64,000 bases of DNA from Marinilactibacillus sp. Marseille-P9653 (lineage in GTDB: Bacteria > Bacillota > Bacilli > Lactobacillales > Carnobacteriaceae_A): assembly GCF_916618885.1 (NCBI RefSeq), contig NZ_CAKAKH010000001.1, forward strand, positions 1,909,005 to 1,973,004. Reading direction: 5' to 3'. The position numbers and the translations under genes were made by a program. Shown here one piece after another: positions 8,922 to 19,787 of the stretch (position 1 is its first letter; the number at the start of each line of letters is the position of its first letter). The notes under the pieces are model-generated. The model was not told the origin of the DNA. It searched no databases and saw nothing but the letters and a program-made list of their open reading frames with translations.

Positions 8922-10142
8922 TTAAATCGACTGATTGCGCAACTCAGATAAAGCTTCTCTAATCATTTCTTCTCTATAAGTCACTGATCTTTCTTCTAAT
9001 ATCCTAGAAAACTTGGATTGATCAAAGAAATCTGTCGTTAATTCATTGAATCCTTCTTCTTCTGAAAGCTCTGATAGAACTTCTTGAAAGGCCACTGGAA
9101 ACAATGATTGCAGATCAGAATCATTGTGATTTGATTTGATTTGAGAAACTTTATAATTTGCGATCCAGATAAATTGAGCCTCTTCAAAAAAATGATGAGC
9201 TTCAATAAATTCATCTTGGCTAATTTTTTTCAGTAATGTGTCTTTAATGTCTTCTGAGACCTGTAACTCTAGCGATATAAGATAATGAACTGGCTCAGAT
9301 TCAACCGATGGTAAAGATTCTTGGATTAGCTTATAAATCGCATCCATATCATTTAGTTCTACGGCATCTACCATCACTTTTTTCCAGACAATAGGCGCAC
9401 TAGAATAAAAGTCGATTTCAGCAGAAGCATTCTTGTTAAGCTCAACCATCAAGTAACCTTTTTCACCGGTTTCTTTTTTATTACGTCCTTGAATGTTTCC
9501 AGGATAATAAGCTAGTGGAAAATCCGAAACTTTACTTCGGACATGAATATGTCCTAAAGCCCAGTAATCATAATTTTTTTCTTTTAACTCATTCAGTGTA
9601 AAAGGAGCATAGCGTGCATGTTCACTATTGATCCCTTCTTGAAATCCGTGCAATAAGCCAATATGAAAATCTACTTGCGTGTGTCTTTTAGGATAGTCTG
9701 TGATCATGCGCTCCGTAATCCATCTTTCACCATAACTGAATCCTGATACCGCAACGCTTTCTCCACTTTTAGTTGCCATACGAACGGTTTCTACACTGGT
9801 ACCAAATACTTTAACATTCTCAGGTAAAGACAAATGGAGCTTTTCATCTCCAATAAAATCATGATTGCCATGAATGATATAAACAGGTATGTTGGCTTTA
9901 TTTAAGCGTTCCATCTCTTTTTTAAATTGCACTTGAGCTTTCACACTACGATCTTCTAAATCGTAAATATCTCCCGAAAAGACAACAAAGTCTACCTGGT
10001 TATGTATTGCGGAATACACGATCGTCGCTAAAGACTGAAAGGTGGATTGCTGAATCATCTCCACAATTTTTTTAGGCAGACTTTTCAGTCCAGAGAACGG
10101 ACTATCCAGATGCAAGTCTGCTGCATGAATAAATTTGATCAT
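8922..10142 (-). CDS. yhaO: Mre11/SbcD-like DNA exonuclease YhaO
   Basis: Calcineurin-like phosphoesterase expected to be the nuclease partner of YhaN. The start is placed at ATG 10142 because the protein then begins MIKFIHAADLHLDSPF, which is motif I of the family. The 23 extra upstream codons of the longer frame overlap a terminator hairpin. Motifs in order: ADLHLD, FSGDIYD, HGNHD, a histidine in GLLHG, and GHIH. The length from this start is 406 residues. It is the first gene of yhaO-yhaN-yhaM. Confidence 0.91.
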   Translation of the reverse strand: MIKFIHAADLHLDSPFSGLKSLPKKIVEMIQQSTFQSLATIVYSAIHNQVDFVVFSGDIYDLEDRSVKAQVQFKKEMERLNKANIPVYIIHGNHDFIGDEKLHLSLPENVKVFGTSVETVRMATKSGESVAVSGFSYGERWITERMITDYPKRHTQVDFHIGLLHGFQEGINSEHARYAPFTLNELKEKNYDYWALGHIHVRSKVSDFPLAYYPGNIQGRNKKETGEKGYLMVELNKNASAEIDFYSSAPIVWKKVMVDAVELNDMDAIYKLIQESLPSVESEPVHYLISLELQVSEDIKDTLLKKISQDEFIEAHHFFEEAQFIWIANYKVSQIKSNHNDSDLQSLFPVAFQEVLSELSEEEGFNELTTDFFDQSKFSRILEERSVTYREEMIREALSELRNQSI

Positions 10143-10199
10143 ACTTTCTTCAATCCTCTCAAACCGTCTGGGTACGTATGTTCTTTTTAAATCTAAATG

Positions 10200-10229
10200 A
10201 AAAGAGCTCACCTTTCAGCAAGCTCTTTT
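10200..10229 (-). terminator. Intrinsic terminator after yheA
   Basis: Read leftward, stem AAAAGAGCT / AGCTCTTTT with a 12-nt loop is followed by CATTTAG. It separates yheA from the yhaO operon and argues against an upstream start for yhaO. Confidence 0.7.
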
Positions 10230-10249
10230 CACTTAAAACTCTTTTAATT

Positions 10250-10591
10250 TTACTGATATAATTCGCGAACAGGTTTCAAAACAACTTGGTTGATATCGTC
10301 TATCATTTGTCCAACTTGTTTTTCCGCTTCAAGTAAACCAGAAATGATTTCGTTCTCTCCGATTTTACCTGAAATTTCTTGAGCTTGTTGTGCTTCTTCT
10401 TCAGTAATTTCTTGCCCAGTCATTTGTTTTTGTTGTAGTACTTGTTGTACATTTCTGAATTCATTGAAAATTGCACTAGCTTCTTCATCGCTTTGTACTG
10501 CTTTGAAAGATTCCTGCAATGTTACAAATTGTTCTGTTTCTCTTATTTCTCTTTCTAACTGGTTAGCTGTGTCATAAATATTGACCGCCAT
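10250..10591 (-). CDS. yheA: YheA/YmcA-YlbF family protein (UPF0342)
   Basis: Small helical cytosolic protein of 113 residues. It starts MAVNIYDTANQLE and contains the conserved segment LQQKQMTGQEITEEE, which closely follows Bacillus YheA. Relatives YmcA and YlbF form the Y-complex that supports RNase Y, but no such role is shown for YheA itself. The gene stands alone between the penicillin-binding protein gene and the yhaO operon, with its own terminator. Confidence 0.88.
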   Translation of the reverse strand: MAVNIYDTANQLEREIRETEQFVTLQESFKAVQSDEEASAIFNEFRNVQQVLQQKQMTGQEITEEEAQQAQEISGKIGENEIISGLLEAEKQVGQMIDDINQVVLKPVRELYQ

Positions 10592-10708
10592 ACTCTCATC
10601 CCTTCATTTATAACCAGATAATTAACTGATTATTTTCTAAATTCAGTTTATCATGAATCCGAATACCATTCTAGTATTAATCACTTTTCTCTTAGAATAA
10701 GAACTAGA

Positions 10709-12823
10709 TTATCTTACAGAATTTTTGAAAAACTCAACGACTTTTCCAGCACCCTCTTTGATATAAGAAGATCCCTTGCGAATGATTTCTTTTGTATCTT
10801 CTATTCCTTTGTTCACTTGCTCCATTAGTTCCTGATTATTATCTGCTTCTGCTTCTTCTGTATTTGCATCTTCTACAGCATATGCTGTTTGGCTTGTATA
10901 GGGTAGAATATGCTCTAATTCAGACTTCATAACCATTCCGATTCCTTGTGAACTACTGTCTGTCAAATAGTGATCTTCTGTCGTCTGATCGAATCCCATC
11001 CAACTTGTTACCACGATATCCGGTGTCATCCCTACAATCCATTGGTCAGTCGAGCCTGTTCCACTAGATGTTTGAGTTGTACCGGTCTTCCCTGCAACTC
11101 TATATCCGTTTGGTTGGTTATTACGTGCTGTACCAGAAGAATATACATTCAGTAGCATTCTATTCATCTCTTCCGCTACATTTTCCGACATGACGCGTTT
11201 CTCTTTTGGTCTCGTATGGTCTACGACAACCGCTCCGGTAGCATCCACAATTTTTGTTATAAAGTAAGGGTCAATACGCTTTCCTCCATTAGCAAAAGCT
11301 GCATAGGCACTCCCGATCTGCATCGGAGAAACGCCTTGATCCATTCCACCAAGTGCAATAGCCCCTAAATGCATATCTTTATCACTGACAGGTAAGCCAA
11401 ACTCTTTTAATTTATTTACACCTTTGTTCAACCCAATCTCGTTCAGTAACCAGACTGCTGGAGCATTCAAACTATTTGACAGTGCATTATACATTGTCAC
11501 TTCGCCAGCATATGTTCCTGATAGATTAGTAGGTTGATAATTGGTTTCTCCATATGATGTTAATTCATCTTGTAACATCGAATCAATTTCATAGCCATTC
11601 TCAAGGGCTGGAACGTAAACACCTAAAGGTTTGATCACTGACCCGGGTTGACGTTTCATTTGAGTTGCTCTATTAAGTCCCCGGAAAGTATATTCTCCTC
11701 TTCCACCGACAACTGCATTGACACCCCCTGTTAAAGGATCTATTGCTATTGAAGCACTCTGGACAACCGTTCCATCTGATGCATCTTTAAATAAGGCACT
11801 ATTCTGGTAAGTCGCATCCATCTGTTGCTGATAGGTCTGGTTCAAGGAAGTATAAATCGTATATCCATTATTTAGAAGATCTTCTTCTGCTATACCATAC
11901 CGATAAACAGCTTCATTTGTCACAGCATCAAAATAGTAAGGATAACGGTACCCATCTTCATCTGCAAAACCATCAGAGAGGGTTAATCCTGACTGACTAA
12001 TCATCTGAGCTTCTTGTTCTGTTAGCTTTTCCGTATCAACCATTAAACTCAAAACAATATTTCTTCTATCAATCGCTCGATCATAATGATCAATCGGATT
12101 GTAATTTGATGGAGCTTTTAACATTCCTGCAATAGTAGCCGCTTCTGCTACATCCAGTTGAGCAGCTGACTTATTGAAATACTTGTAAGAAGCATCTTCA
12201 ACACCCCAGACACCATTACCAAAATAAGCATTATTCAAATACATTTCCAATATATTTTCTTTACTGTAGTTTTTTTCAATCTCTATAGCCAAAAACAATT
12301 CTCTCAGTTTTCTGATAAGCGTTTGATCTGCAGATAAATACGCATTTTTAGCCAACTGCTGCGTAATCGTACTCCCACCGCCAGAAATTCTACCACTTGT
12401 CAAAAATTTAATGCCCGCTCTTCCGATCCCTCTAATATCATATCCACGGTGCTCATAGAATCTCTGGTCTTCAGTAGATGTAACGGCATTTTGTATATTT
12501 GGTGAAATCTGTTCCAATTCTACGAATGTTCCTTTTTGATCATACAACGTACCTGCTGCTTCTCCTTGAACATCAACGATTGTCGTCGTCTGTTCTAGTC
12601 CTGCACGAAGTGCGCTTACGTTAGCTGTTTTAGCCAAATAAGCTAGATAGATACTGAAAACCAATGAAACCGTCAGTCCGAATAGAATCAGACTTTTGGT
12701 TAAATGATATTTCTTCCAAGTCCGACGCAGTCGAATCATTAAACGAGATAGAATTGGCTTCAACCAGATCCAAAAAGAACGTGACTTGTTTTTGATTTGC
12801 TGCTTGAAATTCTGATTTTTCAT
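10709..12823 (-). CDS. Class A penicillin-binding protein (bifunctional transglycosylase/transpeptidase)
   Basis: Membrane-anchored peptidoglycan synthase of the PBP1A/2A type. A basic cytosolic N-terminus is followed by one transmembrane helix at about residues 44-64. The GT51 glycosyltransferase domain has the catalytic E118 in TEDQRFYEHRG and the second motif GGSTITQQLAKN near 149-160. The transpeptidase domain has SVIK (Ser395), SLN (451-453) and KTGT near 579. Length (704) fits the family. Bacillus pbpF lies in a comparable neighbourhood, but I do not assign that symbol because the paralogues cannot be separated by eye. Confidence 0.92.
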   Translation of the reverse strand: MKNQNFKQQIKNKSRSFWIWLKPILSRLMIRLRRTWKKYHLTKSLILFGLTVSLVFSIYLAYLAKTANVSALRAGLEQTTTIVDVQGEAAGTLYDQKGTFVELEQISPNIQNAVTSTEDQRFYEHRGYDIRGIGRAGIKFLTSGRISGGGSTITQQLAKNAYLSADQTLIRKLRELFLAIEIEKNYSKENILEMYLNNAYFGNGVWGVEDASYKYFNKSAAQLDVAEAATIAGMLKAPSNYNPIDHYDRAIDRRNIVLSLMVDTEKLTEQEAQMISQSGLTLSDGFADEDGYRYPYYFDAVTNEAVYRYGIAEEDLLNNGYTIYTSLNQTYQQQMDATYQNSALFKDASDGTVVQSASIAIDPLTGGVNAVVGGRGEYTFRGLNRATQMKRQPGSVIKPLGVYVPALENGYEIDSMLQDELTSYGETNYQPTNLSGTYAGEVTMYNALSNSLNAPAVWLLNEIGLNKGVNKLKEFGLPVSDKDMHLGAIALGGMDQGVSPMQIGSAYAAFANGGKRIDPYFITKIVDATGAVVVDHTRPKEKRVMSENVAEEMNRMLLNVYSSGTARNNQPNGYRVAGKTGTTQTSSGTGSTDQWIVGMTPDIVVTSWMGFDQTTEDHYLTDSSSQGIGMVMKSELEHILPYTSQTAYAVEDANTEEAEADNNQELMEQVNKGIEDTKEIIRKGSSYIKEGAGKVVEFFKNSVR

Positions 12824-12993
12824 GATTTTTCCCTCAATATCTTTTGTTACCCTATGGATACCAACTTATTCATTGAATATCCACTGTGGTTATATCAGAC
12901 GATCTTCTTTTATCTTTTGATTATCTTAAGTAAAGGATGTTTCATCTTATCGTATCTGCATACTGATTTAGAATCATCCGTCTAAAGACTGAT

Positions 12994-13983
12994 TTATACG
13001 GTTTCTGGCTTCCACTGGTCAGCTGCTTCCGTCATTTGACCTAAAATCTGTTCAATCTCACTTTTATCTTTTGCATTAGCTCCACTTGCAAGCGGGTGTC
13101 CTCCGCCATCATGTTGTTTTGCAATCTCATTGATAACTGGCCCTTTTGAACGTAATCTACAACGATAATGACCTTCCACTTGCTGAACAAATATGCCCCA
13201 GACTTTCACGCCCTCAATGGATCCTGGAAGAGAAACGATACCATTTGTATCCTTATCTCCAATATTCATACTCTTCAAAGTTTCCTGAGTCAGTATGATA
13301 TGTCCTACGCCTTGATCATTGATTGAGAAGTTTTCTAATACATACCCCATTAATTTAGCAACTGGTGGTTTGATGACATTCATTTTATTATTTAATGCTG
13401 TATGTGAAAATGGAAAGTTCATTAGTTCTGCACTAATTTGCATTGTATAACTGGACGTTCCATTATATAAGAATCGATTTGTATCTCCAACAATCCCTGC
13501 GTACAATAATCTTGCTGCTTCTGTCGTCATGACCAGTTCATCTTTAAATGTTAGCCAAAAGTCAGCAATCATTTCGCTACAACTACTTGCTTTTGTATTG
13601 ACCCACTCAATATCCCCATAAGAATCATCTAATGGATGATGATCAATTTTGATCCAGTTCTCAGATAAATCAAATGCTTTACCGTCTATTCTCTTGACAT
13701 TAGCTGTATCCGTTACAATCACTAAAGCATTAGCATAGTCTTCTTTTTTTGGTGGATCCATTTTTTGTAAAAAGGCTAGATTGTCATTATCAAAACCAGC
13801 TGTATAGACTTTTTTATCTGGATAGGTGCCTTTAATGAGTTCTGCTAATCCACACTGTGATCCGAGTGCATCTGGATCAGGTCTTTCGTGACGATGAATG
13901 ATAATCGTCTCCCACTTTTTAATGGTATTCAATATTTCTAATTTCGTATCGTAGTCCGCTGTATTCATTGATTTTAATGTCAT
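12994..13983 (-). CDS. nrnA: Bifunctional nanoRNase/pAp phosphatase NrnA
   Basis: DHH/DHHA1 phosphoesterase that degrades oligoribonucleotides of 2-5 nt and dephosphorylates 3'-phosphoadenosine 5'-phosphate. Metal-binding motifs visible in order: HRHERPDPDALGS, TDTANVKR and the DHH-like IDHHPLDD. The C-terminal DHHA1 substrate-binding motif is GGGHPLASG. The 329-residue length is slightly above Bacillus NrnA (313). The start lies 23 bp after ytoI ends, so the two are probably co-transcribed. Confidence 0.93.
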   Translation of the reverse strand: MTLKSMNTADYDTKLEILNTIKKWETIIIHRHERPDPDALGSQCGLAELIKGTYPDKKVYTAGFDNDNLAFLQKMDPPKKEDYANALVIVTDTANVKRIDGKAFDLSENWIKIDHHPLDDSYGDIEWVNTKASSCSEMIADFWLTFKDELVMTTEAARLLYAGIVGDTNRFLYNGTSSYTMQISAELMNFPFSHTALNNKMNVIKPPVAKLMGYVLENFSINDQGVGHIILTQETLKSMNIGDKDTNGIVSLPGSIEGVKVWGIFVQQVEGHYRCRLRSKGPVINEIAKQHDGGGHPLASGANAKDKSEIEQILGQMTEAADQWKPETV

Positions 13984-14006
13984 TTAATTTTCCTTCCAAT
14001 CCTGTA

Positions 14007-15314
14007 CTATTTGATTTTTTGTAAGAGTTGACAAACAATGATCGCTTTGGCAGACAATCCGCTCTCCGAAAAGATTTCAATATCTAGTCTAGCCGATCTT
14101 CTACTTTTGTCGAAAACGTTTGGTCTGATTGTTAATGTACTACCGATTTGTATCAAGTTCAGATAATGCAACTGAACTTGTTCCACCACAACATTTCTTT
14201 TGTTCTGCTGGGAAAGTTTTAAATAAGCTGTTTCAGTGACGATCTCACTTAACACTCCAAAAGAGATTGTTCCCATGCCATTTGTCATCTGTGGTGTTAC
14301 GCTGAAAGAATACTCTTCAGGGTTCCTCTCTTTTATCAGTTGATTGATCTGATCTGCTATCGTTTCACCAGTCTGTGGTTGTCGCTGTTGGGACTGCATA
14401 GCTTTCATAATATCTTGGCGGGATACAATCCCTAGTAATTTCTTTTCGTCTGAGACGACAGGCATAACTTCTAGTCCATCCCAGATCATCGTATGTGCCA
14501 CACTCGCCACACTCATATGGTTTGTTGTAAATGCGGGGTTTTTTGTCATGACATTTTTGATTAAGACGGTATCTTTTTTGCCAATAATATCTTTAGCCGT
14601 CACGATTCCAACTAATCGGTCATTGAGTCCGATGACAGGATACCGTGTATGCTGACTACTTTGATTGGCAATACGGTAATCGTATACCGTATCATCCGTT
14701 GTTAAGTACTGAGTATGCTCTAAACGTGTATAGATGGATTCAATCAGCATAATTTCTTTTTTGATTAACTGATCTCTCATCGCACGGTTGATCATCGCAC
14801 CTACTGTAAATGTATCATAAGATGTCGTCATAACTGGAAGAGACAATTCGTTTGATAAATCAATAATTTCTTGATCTGCTCTAAATCCCCCTGTAATTAA
14901 AACAGCGGCGCCGTTTTGAAGAGATAATCTTTGAGCAGATTCTCTATTTCCGATAATCATGAGTGATTCTTCCGTAATATAGCGGAGCATCGCATTCTCT
15001 GTCATCGCACCAATGATAAATTTATTTAAGGTTTTATTTAATCCGTTTTTACCACCTAATAATTCTCCATCAATGATTTTTAAAATCTCTTCAAAAGTCA
15101 GATTTTCAATATTTCCTTCTGTTTTCGATTCGGTTCTTATCGTTCCAACACGTTGTATCGTTGTGACAAGGCCATTATTCTCGGCTTCTTTAATTGCCCG
15201 ATAAGCTGTTCCTTCGCTGACTTTCAGTTCTTTCGCAATCAACCTGACCGATAGCTTTTCTCCTATTGAGATCGACTCGATAAAATTTAAAATTTGTTCA
15301 TGCTTCGTCGCCAT
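14007..15314 (-). CDS. ytoI: YtoI-like regulator: HTH, DRTGG, two CBS domains, hotdog domain
   Basis: Predicted ligand-responsive transcription regulator. Residues 1-65 form a GntR-like winged helix, followed by a DRTGG domain (about 70-180), a CBS pair (about 190-310) and a C-terminal hotdog/thioesterase-like domain. CBS pairs usually sense adenine nucleotides, but the ligand here is unknown. ATG 15314 is preferred over the upstream in-frame ATG because AAGGAAA lies 9 nt before it. It overlaps the end of dinB by 17 bp. The target genes cannot be read from the sequence. The neighbouring nrnA is a conserved partner in Bacilli. Confidence 0.85.
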   Translation of the reverse strand: MATKHEQILNFIESISIGEKLSVRLIAKELKVSEGTAYRAIKEAENNGLVTTIQRVGTIRTESKTEGNIENLTFEEILKIIDGELLGGKNGLNKTLNKFIIGAMTENAMLRYITEESLMIIGNRESAQRLSLQNGAAVLITGGFRADQEIIDLSNELSLPVMTTSYDTFTVGAMINRAMRDQLIKKEIMLIESIYTRLEHTQYLTTDDTVYDYRIANQSSQHTRYPVIGLNDRLVGIVTAKDIIGKKDTVLIKNVMTKNPAFTTNHMSVASVAHTMIWDGLEVMPVVSDEKKLLGIVSRQDIMKAMQSQQRQPQTGETIADQINQLIKERNPEEYSFSVTPQMTNGMGTISFGVLSEIVTETAYLKLSQQNKRNVVVEQVQLHYLNLIQIGSTLTIRPNVFDKSRRSARLDIEIFSESGLSAKAIIVCQLLQKIK

Positions 15315-16464
15315 CTGCAGTTTCCTTTTCATTTTTAGTCTTTTGTCTATCCCAAAGTTTTAATGGAATGTTTTCGAACAATAAAGAATCTAAACCAGTG
15401 ACTGTGATTCCTAGAAGTCTAATCCCTTTTGATACTGAACCTTCTTCCTCAAAAATCCTTAGTGCACTTACAAAAAGCTCATCTGCATCCTGAATATATT
15501 CAGGAAAGGTCTTGCGTCTTGTAAACGTGCTGAAGTCATTGTATCTAATTTTTAGTACCACTGTTTTACCGTGCTTTTGACTCTTTTTCAAAGATGCAAA
15601 AGTAAGATTAGCAATCTGCCGAAGAGACTGAGTCACTTCTTCCTCTGATTTCAAATCATCTAAAAATGTTTTTTCTTTGCCAACTGATTTACGCGTTCGA
15701 TCAGCGACGACTGCACTGTCGTCAATCCCTCTAACTTTACGGTAAAGAGAATGGCCCATTTTACCAAAATGAGAAACAAGCTCCATTTCATTCTGATCAA
15801 ATAAGTCTTGTCCGTTAAAAATTCCCAGTGCATGCATTTTTTCTACTGATTTTTTCCCTACCCCATAATATTTTTCAATGGGCAGACTCGTCAGAAATTC
15901 ATGTGCATCATCTGGTGGGATAACGGTTATGCCTGAAGGCTTTTTAAAGTCAGAAGCTAACTTTGCAAGAAATTTATTATAAGACACGCCTGCTGAGCAA
16001 GTTAGGCCAAGTTCGTAATAAATCTCTTTTTGGATTCTTTGTGCAATTAATGTCGCACTATTTAAATTAATCTTATTTTCGGTTATATCAAGGTAAGCTT
16101 CATCGAGAGATAACGGTTGGATTAAATCCGTATATCGCTTGAAAATTGCTCGAATCTCTTCTGATATAGAACGATAAAGCTCAAACTTTCCAGAAACAAA
16201 TATCCCATCTGGACATAGTTCATAAGCCTTTTGAGCACTCATAGCTGAGTGGATTCCAAACTTTCTAGCTTCGTAGCTAGCCGTAGCAACGACCCCTCTA
16301 CCACCATTCTCTTTTGGATGCCGAGCGATAATAACTGGCTTACCTCGTAAAGAAGGATTTTCTCTAACTTCTACAGAAGCATAGAATGCATCCATATCAA
16401 TATGAATGATTTTTCTAGATGTATCCCTCTCAGGTTCATCAAAAGTTAGAATACCATATTTCAT
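15298..16464 (-). CDS. dinB: DNA polymerase IV
   Basis: Y-family translesion polymerase. The first catalytic block IIHIDMDAFYASVE and the second block PLSLDEAYLDIT carry the metal-binding acidic residues, and the YGVGKK helix-hairpin-helix is near residue 185. The little-finger domain makes up the C-terminal third. The length of 388 residues includes a short extension (MKYGILTFDEPERDTS) before the usual start. No convincing LexA box was seen upstream. It is the first gene of a dinB-ytoI-nrnA unit. Confidence 0.93.
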   Translation of the reverse strand: MKYGILTFDEPERDTSRKIIHIDMDAFYASVEVRENPSLRGKPVIIARHPKENGGRGVVATASYEARKFGIHSAMSAQKAYELCPDGIFVSGKFELYRSISEEIRAIFKRYTDLIQPLSLDEAYLDITENKINLNSATLIAQRIQKEIYYELGLTCSAGVSYNKFLAKLASDFKKPSGITVIPPDDAHEFLTSLPIEKYYGVGKKSVEKMHALGIFNGQDLFDQNEMELVSHFGKMGHSLYRKVRGIDDSAVVADRTRKSVGKEKTFLDDLKSEEEVTQSLRQIANLTFASLKKSQKHGKTVVLKIRYNDFSTFTRRKTFPEYIQDADELFVSALRIFEEEGSVSKGIRLLGITVTGLDSLLFENIPLKLWDRQKTKNEKETADGDEA

Positions 16465-16638
16465 CGGTTCACCTCTTTAGTTCATTTACCTAAGTTCAAA
16501 ATTTGCATGTTTATGACTTTATACCCTTTAATCTTACCTTTAAAATTTAAAGTATCTACTAAATGATTATACTAGAAATCCCCTTCAAGTATCATTTTGT
16601 TTTAGAATATATTGTTACATCTAGTAAAACTACAAACA

Positions 16639-16678
16639 AAAAGACAGAGAATGAGCACACTCATCTCTGTCTTTTTTT
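16639..16678 (-). terminator. Intrinsic terminator after comN
   Basis: Read leftward, AAAAAGACAGAGATGAG pairs with CTCATTCTCTGTCTTTTT (one bulged base) around a short loop. T-runs on both outer sides make it potentially bidirectional, but the only gene ending here is comN. Confidence 0.85.
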
Positions 16679-16680
16679 CT

Positions 16681-16965
16681 TTATGATCCCAGTATATCTC
16701 CAAAATCCATTTCATCTAGAGAGGAGACATTATAAACTTGAGCTTCAAGCGAAGCGTAGTTGAAATAATCATTCAGTCCGATACCCATAATGGCTTTTAC
16801 TTCTTCATGGTACCTCTCGGGACGAATGTGTTTCCACAGAAAAGTATTACAATATTTCCAAAGATCTTCGATTGTGACTTGATCATAACCATTCTTTGAA
16901 AATTCCTCCTGCTTCATTTTCAGCCAAACCTCATAATTCATAAAAGTCTGTGTTTGAAAGTCCAA
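16681..16965 (-). CDS. comN: ComN-like post-transcriptional regulator
   Basis: Small acidic protein of 94 residues with the segment WKHIRPERYHEEVKAIMGIGLNDYFNYASLEAQ typical of the ComN (YrzD) family. In Bacillus, ComN promotes accumulation and localisation of comE mRNA. Its position directly after yajC (31 bp gap) is the same as in Bacillus, where yrbF (yajC) is followed by yrzD (comN). The secDF gene found next in Bacillus is absent here. The assignment rests on length, motif and synteny. Confidence 0.75.
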   Translation of the reverse strand: MDFQTQTFMNYEVWLKMKQEEFSKNGYDQVTIEDLWKYCNTFLWKHIRPERYHEEVKAIMGIGLNDYFNYASLEAQVYNVSSLDEMDFGDILGS

Positions 16966-16996
16966 AAGGTACCTCCTTTATTACTGAGTTATCGGT

Positions 16997-17347
16997 CTAT
17001 AATTCTTCTTCATCAGTTGAATCGGGCGTGTTCGTACCTAATTCTTCTGTTGTAGTCGTTTGGACACTATCAACTTTTGTTACAATACGAGCAATCGCAC
17101 GACGTTCAAATGTTAAATAAATGCCTTCACAGTCTAAAACGACTGTCTTTCCTTCTGAATCAACTTCATCAATGACGCCGTGAAGTCCACCGATTGTTAC
17201 GATTGAGTCACCTTTTTGTAATGAACTCAGCATGTTTTGAGCTTCTTTTGCTCGTTTTTGTTGCGGTCTTACCATCAAGAAATACGCAATTGCGATAATA
17301 AATACAAACGGTAAAACTGATCCAAATAAACCAACTATTGTTTCCAT
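16997..17347 (-). CDS. yajC: Preprotein translocase accessory subunit YajC
   Basis: Small membrane protein associated with SecDF-SecYEG. One N-terminal transmembrane helix (about residues 7-25) is followed by the conserved MVRPQQKRAKE and GDSIVTIGGLHGVIDEV motifs. The 116-residue length is typical, with an acidic C-terminal tail. It lies downstream of tgt in the widespread queA-tgt-yajC order, but the 194-bp gap and an AT-rich palindrome suggest its own promoter. Confidence 0.93.
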   Translation of the reverse strand: METIVGLFGSVLPFVFIIAIAYFLMVRPQQKRAKEAQNMLSSLQKGDSIVTIGGLHGVIDEVDSEGKTVVLDCEGIYLTFERRAIARIVTKVDSVQTTTTEELGTNTPDSTDEEEL

Positions 17348-17459
17348 GTTATTTCCTCCATTATTCGTTTCTTTATCATAGACTGTGAGTCGCTTAAAGC
17401 CTTGATAATTTAAATGATTCCTAATTTTCTCAAGCCTAGTTCGTTTAGGCAGTGATTAG

Positions 17460-17481
17460 ATGTTTAAATAAATTTAAACAT
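17460..17481. promoter_or_regulatory. AT-rich 22-bp palindrome between tgt and yajC
   Basis: Perfect inverted repeat ATGTTTAAAT / ATTTAAACAT with a 2-nt spacer, in the 194-bp gap upstream of yajC. The symmetry resembles a dimeric repressor operator. The low GC and lack of a T-run argue against a terminator. The cognate protein is unknown. Confidence 0.4.
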
Positions 17482-17541
17482 TAACGACACCTACTACCTT
17501 ATCAGATTTTGTAAGCGAATGCTACATAAGTTTGAATCGAA

Positions 17542-18705
<1,164 letters not shown>

Positions 18706-18719
18706 TTAATTTAATTTCC

Positions 18720-19757
18720 TTACTTTTTTAAAAACATTGCATCCCCAAAACTGAAGAAACGGTACTGTTCTTCAACAGCGTGATTGTATGCTTTCAAGAC
18801 AAATTCTCTTCCAGCAAACGCACTGACTAGCATAATTAAGGTAGATTTTGGCAAATGGAAGTTTGTCAAAAAGGCATCGACCACTTTAAACTGGTAACCA
18901 GGTGCGATAAAGATGTCTGTCCATCCACTATCGGCTTCAAGCTTTCCATTGAATTTTGTTCCAATGGTCTCAAGCGTTCTAATAGAAGTGGTTCCTACTG
19001 CAACGATTTTGCCGCCGTTTTCTCTAATATCATTCAATGTCTGAGCAGATTCAGCAGATAATTGGTAAAATTCTTCATGCATCTTATGTTCATCTAAGTT
19101 TTCTACATTAACTGGACGGAATGTTCCAATCCCTACATGTAATGTTAAGAAAACAATCTTTACACCTTTTGCTTCAACTTTTTCGATAATTTCTTTTGTA
19201 AAGTGTAAACCAGCAGTTGGTGCAGCAGCAGATCCATTTTCTTTTGCATAAACGGTTTGATATCTGTCTTGATCTTCTAACCTTTCCTTGATGTAAGGTG
19301 GTAGAGGCATTTCACCAAGAGATTCAAGAGTTTCTAAAAAAATCCCTTCGTAAGAAAACTCCACGATTCTTCCGCCATGTTCTAACTCTTCTTGAACAGT
19401 TCCGACTAATCGACCGTCTCCAAAGAGAATTTTTGTCCCTGCTTTAGCTTTTTTAGCTGGCTTGGCAAGCGTTTCCCACTTATCCCCTGCTGTGTTTTTC
19501 AAAAGTAATAGTTCAATATGAGCGCCAGTTTCTTCTTTCTCCCCATGTAACCGAGCAGGTAGTACGCGCGTATTATTCATGACTAAGGCGTCTCCAGCTT
19601 GTAGTTCTTCTATAATGTCTTCGAACTTCTGATCTTTAATTGTTTGATCTGAAGTAGAAAGGACCATCATTTTTGAAGAAGATCTATCTTCAAGTGGGGT
19701 TTGCGCAATTAAGTTTTCCGGCAAATTAAAGTCAAAGTCTTCTGTAGTTAACATCAC
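18720..19757 (-). CDS. queA: tRNA preQ1(34) S-adenosylmethionine ribosyltransferase-isomerase
   Basis: Adds the epoxycyclopentanediol part from SAM ribose to preQ1 in tRNA, giving epoxyqueuosine. The conserved [16 protein letters not shown]-terminus, the [10 protein letters not shown] segment, [10 protein letters not shown] and the C-terminal [15 protein letters not shown] are all present. The length (345) is normal. Two adjacent starts are possible: GTG 19757 (AGGAG 8 nt away) and ATG 19754. It sits between ruvB and tgt in the classic ruvAB-queA-tgt-yajC order. Confidence 0.94.
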   Translation of the reverse strand: MMLTTEDFDFNLPENLIAQTPLEDRSSSKMMVLSTSDQTIKDQKFEDIIEELQAGDALVMNNTRVLPARLHGEKEETGAHIELLLLKNTAGDKWETLAKPAKKAKAGTKILFGDGRLVGTVQEELEHGGRIVEFSYEGIFLETLESLGEMPLPPYIKERLEDQDRYQTVYAKENGSAAAPTAGLHFTKEIIEKVEAKGVKIVFLTLHVGIGTFRPVNVENLDEHKMHEEFYQLSAESAQTLNDIRENGGKIVAVGTTSIRTLETIGTKFNGKLEADSGWTDIFIAPGYQFKVVDAFLTNFHLPKSTLIMLVSAFAGREFVLKAYNHAVEEQYRFFSFGDAMFLKK

Positions 19758-19787
19758 AATTTTCTCTCCTTTTTATTCTATGATGCT

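Noticed and set aside
10143-10211. Upstream start of yhaO giving 23 more residues
   Set aside because: The extra part overlaps the terminator of yheA, and the family begins with the motif found at the chosen ATG.
12797-12985. Small plus-strand gene upstream of nrnA
   Set aside because: No ribosome site, and its first part is antisense to the penicillin-binding protein gene start.
16465-16510. LexA box upstream of dinB
   Set aside because: GAAC/GTTC words are present but not in a symmetrical arrangement with the required spacing.
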